A stretch of 5,463 bases of DNA, taken from the NCBI GenBank assembly GCA_002409445.1, contig DHNJ01000001.1, forward strand, positions 1-5,463. The letters are read 5' to 3'. Positions 1 to 4,793 of the stretch are shown one piece after another; within the stretch, counting starts at the first letter, position 1; each line of letters begins with the position of its first letter. A program made the translations under genes and the position numbers. The notes beneath the pieces were generated by a model. It was not told where the DNA came from. It ran no database searches and was given only the letters and a program-made list of their open reading frames with translations. The stretch comes from Armatimonadetes bacterium UBA5419. GTDB taxonomy: Bacteria > Armatimonadota > UBA10988.

Positions 1-297
1 GTGGTCAAGGCGGCGGGGGCGCCGCGCGCGGAGTTGGCCTGGCAGCTGCGCGGCGGGCAGCCGGAGGTCGCCGATCCGGACGCGGCGCCGGCGGGCCTGG
101 CGGCCGAGGTGCTGGAGGCGTTCCGCACGGCGCAGACACTGACGATCACGGATCTCGCGGCGCTGACGGGGGCCAGCCACGAGGCGCTGGTCGAGGCCTT
201 AGCGGCTCTAGAAAGCAACGGCTGGTTGGCCGCGACGCGCGCAACCAACCAGCCAGTAGTCTACCGCCGCCGGGTCCCCCCGCCCGACGGTGCCTGA
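1..297 (+). CDS. C-terminal fragment of an unrecognised protein with a winged-helix-like end (5' partial)
   Basis: The frame is open from the first base and stops at TGA 295-297, so this is most likely the 3' end of a gene that begins upstream. The GTG at position 1 is simply where the window starts and has no visible ribosome binding site. The last ~60 of the 98 visible residues look like a winged helix-turn-helix: a helix around residues 33-44 (AAEVLEAFRTA), a second helix around 48-56 (ITDLAALTG), a probable recognition helix at 58-73 (SHEALVEALAALESNG) and a wing-like strand pair with basic residues at 76-91 ending VVYRRR. Residues 18-31 (GGQPEVADPDAAPA) look like a flexible linker, so the domain is probably an appended C-terminal module. 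Such modules bind DNA or mediate protein contacts. I cannot name the parent protein. It converges on the small minus-strand ORF, with 8 bases between the two stops. Confidence 0.6.
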   Translation: MVKAAGAPRAELAWQLRGGQPEVADPDAAPAGLAAEVLEAFRTAQTLTITDLAALTGASHEALVEALAALESNGWLAATRATNQPVVYRRRVPPPDGA

Positions 298-300
298 AAT

Positions 301-313
301 CGGCCCTAGGCCG
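301..313. terminator. Short hairpin between convergent stop codons, possible weak terminator
   Basis: CGGCC-CTA-GGCCG forms a perfect 5-bp GC stem with a 3-base loop. The loop is the stop codon of the minus-strand small ORF. Read leftward, the stem is followed by ATTTC, a very weak T-run; read rightward there is none. Its position between two converging genes suits a bidirectional terminator, but the stem is short and the U-tract poor, so this is tentative. Confidence 0.25.
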
Positions 314-386
314 TCAGAGCCACCCGAATCGCGATGACCAGCGCCAACCCGAAGCCGGTCAGAAAGAGCTTCCGTAATCGTTCCAT
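306..386 (-). CDS. Candidate 26-residue single-span membrane protein
   Basis: A short ORF reads from ATG 386-384 to TAG 308-306. The product has a basic N-terminus (MERLRKLF) followed by a hydrophobic stretch (residues ~8-25, LFLTGFGLALVIAIRVAL) interrupted by one arginine near the end. This suggests a single membrane helix with the N-terminus in the cytoplasm. The case for translation is the ribosome binding site: AGAAGGA (394-400 on the plus strand) lies 7 bases before the ATG, the best Shine-Dalgarno in the window. A possible promoter lies about 60 bases upstream. The frame stays open much further upstream, through the tRNA and antisense to the helicase, but that extension is a GC-rich shadow. 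No family is recognised. It could be a chance ORF, since 26 codons alone prove nothing. Confidence 0.45.
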   Translation of the reverse strand: MERLRKLFLTGFGLALVIAIRVALTA

Positions 387-393
387 ATCCGTA

Positions 394-400
394 TCCTTCT
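394..400 (-). promoter_or_regulatory. Ribosome binding site of the small membrane ORF
   Basis: Minus-strand AGAAGGA is separated by 7 bases from the ATG at 386. It is a near-ideal Shine-Dalgarno and decides the start: no comparable site precedes any other in-frame start in the much longer open frame. A small hairpin (CCCC/GGGG, plus-strand 411-423) sits just upstream in the presumed leader. Confidence 0.5.
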
Positions 401-446
401 CGATCCACACCCCCGGAAAGGGGCCCTTCTCCTGTTCTATTGGATG

Positions 447-475
447 TAGACGACAACGGGTACCCGCCCGGTTCC
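447..475 (-). promoter_or_regulatory. Possible ECF-sigma-type promoter for the small membrane ORF
   Basis: Reading leftward, GGAACC (475-470) and CGTCTA (452-447) are separated by 17 bases. They resemble the GGAAC -35 and CGTC/GTCTA -10 elements of many extracytoplasmic-function sigma factors. The upstream flank is AT-richer than its surroundings (ATTTGTAACAAGG on the minus strand). The spacing (18 bases from GGAAC to CGTC) is one or two bases longer than usual for these promoters, so the match is suggestive rather than firm. Initiation would fall near 440, leaving a leader of about 50 bases before the ATG at 386. Confidence 0.35.
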
Positions 476-537
476 ACCTTGTTACAAATCGGCAAGGCGG
501 GCTGGCGGCGGGGAATCGAGGGGGCGGGAGGTGCCGA

Positions 538-565
538 TTGACCGCGACTCCGGGGCGGCTATAAT
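538..565 (+). promoter_or_regulatory. Sigma-70 promoter of tRNA-Leu
   Basis: TTGACC at 538-543 and a perfect TATAAT at 560-565 are spaced by 16 bases. Transcription would start around 571-573, about 6 bases before the mature tRNA 5' end, giving a short leader for RNase P to remove. In a genome this GC-rich a perfect -10 next to a near-consensus -35 is very unlikely by chance. A GC-rich stretch (CCGGGGCGGC) immediately precedes the -10; the -10 to start region (GGAGCG) is also GC-rich. Confidence 0.88.
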
Positions 566-577
566 GGAGCGTCCACC

Positions 578-660
578 GCCGGAGTGGTGGAATGGTAGAC
601 ACGCTTGACTCAAAATCAAGTGCACTCCCGTGCGTGTCGGTTCGAGTCCGACCTCCGGCA
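578..660 (+). tRNA. tRNA-Leu (anticodon CAA)
   Basis: The cloverleaf is complete. The acceptor stem pairs GCCGGAG (578-584) with CTCCGGC (653-659), and A660 is the discriminator. The anticodon stem is CTTGA/TCAAG (604-608 with 616-620), with loop CTCAAAA and anticodon CAA at 611-613, which reads UUG leucine codons. A long variable arm (621-635, stem GCAC/GTGC) marks it as a class II tRNA, as expected for leucine. The T arm is GTCGG-TTCGAGT-CCGAC (636-652). The 3' CCA is not encoded (TCT follows), so it must be added by tRNA nucleotidyltransferase. It has its own strong promoter and a downstream hairpin, so it is probably a single-gene transcript. There is no sign of an att site or integrated element at its 3' end. 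Confidence 0.97.
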
Positions 661-683
661 TCTGAACCACCAACGCGCTTGAG

Positions 684-705
684 CCATACCGGGCGCCCGG
701 TGTGG
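684..705 (+). terminator. Strong hairpin after tRNA-Leu, probable terminator or 3' processing structure
   Basis: CCATACCGGG pairs with the right half GCCCGGTGTGG across 22 bases, giving about nine GC-rich pairs with one T-G wobble and a tiny loop. It lies 24 bases after the tRNA. No T-run follows (TCGTGCGG), so it is not a classic intrinsic terminator, though U-poor hairpins can work as terminators in GC-rich bacteria. It also covers the GTG at 702, the most upstream in-frame start of the helicase, which argues against that start. Confidence 0.45.
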
Positions 706-752
706 TCGTGCGGCGTGACGGCGGGCGTGGCGCACGGGTCGGGGGTTGGCTG

Positions 753-3212
753 ATGGATTTCGCGCAGTTCCTCAAGCGCTGTCGGGCCGACCGTTACTAC
801 GCCGGCCAGATCGTCCATGAGAACCTGCAACCGGCGCGCCCCGCGGTCCACCGCGAGCTCGACCCGCCGCTGACTGAGCCGCTGCCCGCGATCCTCGCTG
901 CCGAGGGGATCGAGCGGCTCTACAGCCACCAGGCCGGCGCGATCGAGGCGGCGCGCCGCGGCGAGCACGTCGTGCTCTGCACCGGCACCGCCTCGGGCAA
1001 GACGCTGGGCTACAACCTGCCCGTCCTCGAGCACTTGCTGGCCGAGCCGAACGCGCGGGCGCTGTACTTGTTCCCGACCAAGGCGCTGGCCCAAGACCAG
1101 TTGCGCGGGCTTGAGTCGTTCCGCGAAGGTGGCATCGAGTTCGTCAGCGGCACGTACGATGGGGACACGCCGTCCTCGATGCGCACTCGGCTGCGCGAGC
1201 GGGCGCAAATCCTGCTCTCGAACCCGGACATGCTGCACGCGGGCATCCTGCCCAACCACATGCGCTGGAGCGAGTTCTTCGCCAACCTGCGCTACGTCGT
1301 GGTCGACGAACTGCACACCTACCGCGGGGTGTTCGGCTCGAACGTGGCCAACGTGCTGCTGCGCCTGCGCCGCATCGCCGAGCACTACGGCTCGACGCCC
1401 CAGTTCATCGGCTGCTCGGCGACGATCGCCAACCCCGAGGAGCACGCGAGCAACCTCTTCAGCGCGCCGGTCACGCTGGTCGACGAGGATGGCTCGCCGC
1501 GCGGGCCGCGCCGGTTTGTGCTGTGGAATCCGCCGCTGATCCCCGACGACATGCTGGGCCGCCGGCGGTCCAACACCGTCGAGGCCGAGGCGCTGATGAC
1601 CGAGTTGATTCGCGGCCAGGTGCAGACGATCACCTTCTGCCGCGCGCGGGTCATCGCCGAGCTGCTGGGGCGGCATGTCCGCGAGCGGTTGGCGCGGCGG
1701 CACGCGGGCCTGGCCGAGCGAGTCCGCAGCTACCGCGGCGGCTACCTGGCCGAGGAGCGGCGCGAGATCGAGCGGCAGCTGTTCGAGGGCGAGCTGCTGG
1801 GGGTGACGACGACCAACGCGCTCGAACTGGGCATCGACATCGGCGGGCTCGATGCCTGCCTCATCCTCGGCTATCCGGGCAGCGTCTCCAGCACGCTACA
1901 GCAGGCGGGCCGCGCCGGCCGTGGGCACGAGGAGGCGCTGATTCTGCTGGTCGCCGCCGACTCGCCGATTGACCAGTATCTGATGTCTCACCCGGAATAC
2001 CTGTTCGGCCAGAGCCCCGAACATGCGATCATCGACCGCAAGAACATGCACATCTTGCTCGGTCACCTGCGCTGCGCCGTAGCCGAGCTGCCAATCCGCG
2101 ACGACGAGTGCGAGACTCTTGGCGACTATGCGCCGGCGGTGCTCGACCTCTTGGCCGAGAACGGGCAGGTCCGCCATCAGCCGGGCATCTGGTTCTGGAC
2201 GGGCAGCGGCTACCCCTCGCGCGAGATCGGCCTGCGCAGCAGTTCCGAGGACGTGTACAACATCTGCCTGTTGCCCGACGGCCAAGTCATCGGCACCGTC
2301 GACGGCATCAGCGCCTTCAGCCTGGTGCACACCGGCGCGATCTACCTGCAGCACGGCGAGACGTACCATGTCGAGCGGCTGGATCTGAACGAGAAGAACG
2401 CGTACGTGAAGGAGATCGAGACCGACTACTACACGAACGTGGTCGACGAGACGAAGATCCGGCTCGACCAGGTCGACGAGGAGGAGACCTGGCACGAGGG
2501 GCAGGTCGGTTTCGGCGACGCGACGGTGACCATCTTCACCCTCATGTACCGCAAGGTGAAGTTCCACGGGCACGATGTGCTGGGCTACGGCGGCCTGGAC
2601 CTGCCGCCGCAGCCGCTTGAGACCGCCGCGAGCTGGCTGACCCCGCCGATGGCCGCGTTGCACCGCGTTCGCGACTTCGGGCGCATGCCGGCCGAGGGGC
2701 TGCTGGGCATGGCCAATGCGCTGGTCGCCATTGTCCCCCTCTACGTGCTGTGCGACGGCCAAGACATCGGCTGCGTGGTCGATAGCACCAACTTCGGCAC
2801 GCCGAGCCTGTTCATCTACGACCGGTACCCCGGCGGGCTCGGATTCGCCTTGAAGGCCTACGACCTGCGCCAAGAGATCCTCGAGGCCTGCGTGTACCTG
2901 ATTCACAACTGCCCCTGCGAGTCGGGCTGTCCGAGCTGCGTCGGCTGGGGGCCGCGCAGTTACGTCCACTACGACGCCGAGGGCGACGCGCGCGAGCGCA
3001 TTCCGGACAAGGAGGCGGCGCTGATCATCCTGCACCACATCCTCGGGCTGGAGCCGTATGTGCCGCGGGCGATGAGCGATGAGGAGCGGGCGCGGCGCGG
3101 GGTCGGGGCGACGGTCGCGGAGAGCCCGATCAAGCGCCTGCCCGAGCATGTCGAACAGAAGCTGCGGCGCCGCATTAAGGGCCTAGGCAAGCGGGCCGAC
3201 CGGGGGGGATGA
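753..3212 (+). CDS. DEAD/DEAH-box superfamily 2 helicase with C-terminal DUF1998 (MZB) domain, MrfA/YprA-SftH/Hrq1-like
   Basis: This is a complete 819-residue protein, close to the usual 750-800 of the family. Helicase domain 1 shows a Q-motif-like LYSHQAGAIEA (~56-66), Walker A TGTASGKT (77-84), motif Ia FPTKALAQDQ (~107), Walker B DELH (185-188) and motif III SAT (222-224). Domain 2 shows FCRAR (motif IV, ~295), TNALELGIDIGG (motif V, 354-365) and QQAGRAGR (motif VI, 383-390). The C-terminal domain ends in HNCPCESGCPSC, with cysteines 720, 722, 726 and 729, the metal-binding signature of DUF1998. All ATPase and arginine-finger motifs are intact. Known relatives are 3'-5' ATP-dependent DNA translocases. 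B. subtilis MrfA works with nuclease MrfB in mitomycin-lesion repair, and mycobacterial SftH and fungal Hrq1 are similar. By inference this one acts in cytoplasmic DNA repair. ATG 753 is preferred over GTG 702 because the extra 17 residues are low-complexity, basic and overlap a hairpin. The ribosome site (GGGGGTTGG) is weak, and no clear promoter precedes it. Confidence 0.93.
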   Translation: MDFAQFLKRCRADRYYAGQIVHENLQPARPAVHRELDPPLTEPLPAILAAEGIERLYSHQAGAIEAARRGEHVVLCTGTASGKTLGYNLPVLEHLLAEPNARALYLFPTKALAQDQLRGLESFREGGIEFVSGTYDGDTPSSMRTRLRERAQILLSNPDMLHAGILPNHMRWSEFFANLRYVVVDELHTYRGVFGSNVANVLLRLRRIAEHYGSTPQFIGCSATIANPEEHASNLFSAPVTLVDEDGSPRGPRRFVLWNPPLIPDDMLGRRRSNTVEAEALMTELIRGQVQTITFCRARVIAELLGRHVRERLARRHAGLAERVRSYRGGYLAEERREIERQLFEGELLGVTTTNALELGIDIGGLDACLILGYPGSVSSTLQQAGRAGRGHEEALILLVAADSPIDQYLMSHPEYLFGQSPEHAIIDRKNMHILLGHLRCAVAELPIRDDECETLGDYAPAVLDLLAENGQVRHQPGIWFWTGSGYPSREIGLRSSSEDVYNICLLPDGQVIGTVDGISAFSLVHTGAIYLQHGETYHVERLDLNEKNAYVKEIETDYYTNVVDETKIRLDQVDEEETWHEGQVGFGDATVTIFTLMYRKVKFHGHDVLGYGGLDLPPQPLETAASWLTPPMAALHRVRDFGRMPAEGLLGMANALVAIVPLYVLCDGQDIGCVVDSTNFGTPSLFIYDRYPGGLGFALKAYDLRQEILEACVYLIHNCPCESGCPSCVGWGPRSYVHYDAEGDARERIPDKEAALIILHHILGLEPYVPRAMSDEERARRGVGATVAESPIKRLPEHVEQKLRRRIKGLGKRADRGG

Positions 3213-4204
3213 TGAGGACGGCGATGAAGGACCGGAACTGGTTCCCGCGGCGCTTGCGCCTGGACCTTCCGTCCCTCATGACGCTGGTCATCTTCTTCAT
3301 CGCCCTGGACAGCGTCCTCCAAGCGCTCGGGGCTGCCAGGTGGGTGCGGCCGGCGCTGGCCGTCTGTCTGCTCCTGGCCAGTACGCTGGGCACGCTGCTG
3401 GGTGACCGGGGCGTGCGCGTCGAGCCGGACGGCCTGCACGTACTGCGCTGGCTCCGTGCGCCGCGGTTCATTCCGTTCGCCGAGATTCGTAAGCTCGAGC
3501 TCCGCCGAGACCGCCTGAGCGTGCATCTGGACGACGACGTGCTGACTTTCGACGACAGCTATCCCGGTCGGCACCGGCTGTTCAGCTTGCTGCAGGCGGC
3601 GCTGGACCCGGAGGGGGAGGCGGCGGCGGAGCTGGCGAGTGTCGATGACATCGCGCGGCTGCTCGGCCTGGCGGCCGGCGGACACCTGCTCACTTCGCAG
3701 CCAGACCGCTGGGTTCGGTTCGTGCCGGCGCTCGCGGTGGCGGCGGCGCTGATGAATGCGGGCCTGGCCTGGCCAGGGCTAGCCGTGATCTACGCCGGCG
3801 GACGGTGGGTCGGGCGCGACCGCCGGCGGCAGTGGCTGCGGATTGATGGGCACGGGATCGAGGTCCGCCGTGGCCGCAGCCGGTTGAACATCGCCTGGAG
3901 CGAGGTCGCCGGCTTGGACACGCGGCCGGCGCCGCAGGAGCGGTTCTACTGGAGCGCCACGCAGGTGGCCGCCGACCGCCAGTACTGCCTGCACACGGAC
4001 CACGGTCCGATCACCTTCTACCGCTCCGACAACGGGGGCCACGAGGCCGCCGAGGCCATCGAGCGGGTGCTGGAGGAGCGCGCGGCAGGCCGCCGGCTGC
4101 CCGATGCCAGCGGGGTCAACCCGCGCTCGCTCTCGCCGTCGCGGTTGGAGGACGCGGTCGACGTGGACCGCACGCTATCGGTCTCGGCCGAGGCCAGCGA
4201 CTAG
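3209..4204 (+). CDS. Membrane protein with two membrane-segment/PH-like units, function unknown
   Basis: The protein has 331 residues and no name I recognise. Two hydrophobic segments (about 23-40 and 47-64) lead into a beta-rich stretch (69-132: VRVEPDGLHVLRWL, then RFIPFAEIRKLELRRDRLSVHLD). A linker and another hydrophobic region (about 170-196) lead into a second beta-rich stretch (208-292: WLRIDGHGIEVRRGRSRLNIAWSE, then YCLHTDHGPITFYRSD, then a helix). The [D-G-h-x-V ... I-x-W/F-x-E-I/V] pattern occurs in both halves and resembles bacterial PH-like domains fused to membrane helices; the duplication is visible, the fold is inferred. Basic patches (DRRRQ, RRGRSR) suggest the second unit is cytoplasmic. 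It overlaps the helicase stop as ATGA, so translation is probably coupled. The ATG at 3224 is a serious alternative start, with GAGG 6 bases upstream. A G7 tract lies just before 3209. The C-terminal ~35 residues look disordered. Confidence 0.8.
   Translation: MMRTAMKDRNWFPRRLRLDLPSLMTLVIFFIALDSVLQALGAARWVRPALAVCLLLASTLGTLLGDRGVRVEPDGLHVLRWLRAPRFIPFAEIRKLELRRDRLSVHLDDDVLTFDDSYPGRHRLFSLLQAALDPEGEAAAELASVDDIARLLGLAAGGHLLTSQPDRWVRFVPALAVAAALMNAGLAWPGLAVIYAGGRWVGRDRRRQWLRIDGHGIEVRRGRSRLNIAWSEVAGLDTRPAPQERFYWSATQVAADRQYCLHTDHGPITFYRSDNGGHEAAEAIERVLEERAAGRRLPDASGVNPRSLSPSRLEDAVDVDRTLSVSAEASD
3214..3217 (+). promoter_or_regulatory. Possible ribosome binding site for an alternative start at 3224
   Basis: GAGG lies 6 bases before ATG 3224, the sixth codon of the longest reading. 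In contrast, starts at 3209 and 3212 have only the G7 run immediately adjacent, too close for normal Shine-Dalgarno pairing, though re-initiation after the helicase stop could compensate. Use of 3224 would give a protein beginning MKDRNWFPRR with a basic cytoplasmic tip. Confidence 0.4.
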
Positions 4205-4791
4205 TCGGCCGGCGGGTCCAGCGGGCCGTCGAGCCAGGCGGCGTAGGCCTCTGGGTCGCGGCCGCAGGCGGCGAGGACGGTGCGCCAGCGGGCGCGCTGG
4301 TTGTCGTGGATCAGCCGCGGGACGAAACCGAGTGTCAGGTAGGCGCGGACGGCCGGAATGCGGAAGTCGTCGGTCTCGAGCACCGCGCGATCGCGGCCCT
4401 CGCGGCGCAGGTGGGTCAGCGCTGCCGCGCTGACCGCCGCCCCCAGCCCGCGGCCGCGGTGCGCCTTGGCGCCGGCGACCATGTGCAGGTAACCCGCGGT
4501 CAGCCCCCAGCGCGGCCGGTACCAGGCGATCGCCGTGGCCACCGGCTGCGTGCCCTGGACCACGAACCAGACCCGCGCCGGGTCGAAGTCCCAGTCGTCC
4601 AGCCGCTCGTACATCCACTCGGGCGCGTGCGCGGGCCCGCCGAAGGCCTCGTCGACCAGGCCGACCCAGGCCGCCTCGTCGCCCGGCTCGAAGTGGCGCA
4701 GCGCGTAGCCCGGCGGGACGATCGGCGCGGGTACGTGGGTCAGGTCGCCCAGGGCCATGGCGAGCTGGGGCTGGAGGGGGTCGGTGGACAT
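4201..4791 (-). CDS. GNAT-family N-acetyltransferase
   Basis: The 196-residue product is the size of a single GNAT domain. It transfers an acetyl group from acetyl-CoA to an amine; the substrate cannot be told from sequence. The acetyl-CoA pyrophosphate loop is visible as RGRGLG (112-117, the R-x-x-G-x-G motif), preceded by a beta strand (YLHMVAGAKAH, 101-111) and followed by a long helix (118-131). The second half shows AVLETDDFRIPAVRAYLTLGF (136-156), the typical strand-helix-'LGF' ending of the fold. ATG 4791 is chosen over the ATG 30 bases further upstream (4821), because that one lies inside the preceding glycosylase gene and adds a non-GNAT-like MAALHRRGLT. GAGG (in GACGAGGCCTGACC) precedes 4791. 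The gene starts 2 bases after the glycosylase stop, so the two are almost certainly cotranscribed. Its stop shares CTAG with the convergent membrane gene. Confidence 0.88.
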   Translation of the reverse strand: MSTDPLQPQLAMALGDLTHVPAPIVPPGYALRHFEPGDEAAWVGLVDEAFGGPAHAPEWMYERLDDWDFDPARVWFVVQGTQPVATAIAWYRPRWGLTAGYLHMVAGAKAHRGRGLGAAVSAAALTHLRREGRDRAVLETDDFRIPAVRAYLTLGFVPRLIHDNQRARWRTVLAACGRDPEAYAAWLDGPLDPPAD

Positions 4792-4793
4792 GG

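Noticed and set aside
334..564. Plus-strand ORF of 76 codons in the gap before the tRNA
   Set aside because: No ribosome site, no hydrophobic or domain pattern, and it overlaps the tRNA -35/-10 region; its strand is opposite to the better supported small ORF.
578..705. tRNA gene plus downstream hairpin as an integration (attachment) site
   Set aside because: No integrase, no repeat of the tRNA 3' end elsewhere in the window and no composition change; the downstream gene is a normal chromosomal helicase.
702..752. GTG 702 as the helicase start
   Set aside because: It sits inside the hairpin at 684-705, adds 17 low-complexity basic residues and has no ribosome site; ATG 753 begins a normal family N-terminus (MDFAQFLKRC).
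306..1703. Long minus-strand open frame (465 codons) antisense to the helicase and across the tRNA
   Set aside because: It runs antisense through the tRNA and helicase motifs, has Arg/Ala/Val-rich shadow composition and no recognisable domain. Only its last 26 codons have a credible ribosome binding site and are kept as a separate small ORF.
1896..3149. Long minus-strand open frame (417 codons) inside the helicase
   Set aside because: Its composition (many V, L, Q, D, H and repeated 'AV/LV' patterns) is that of a frame opposite GC-rich coding sequence. The plus strand holds intact helicase and DUF1998 motifs throughout.
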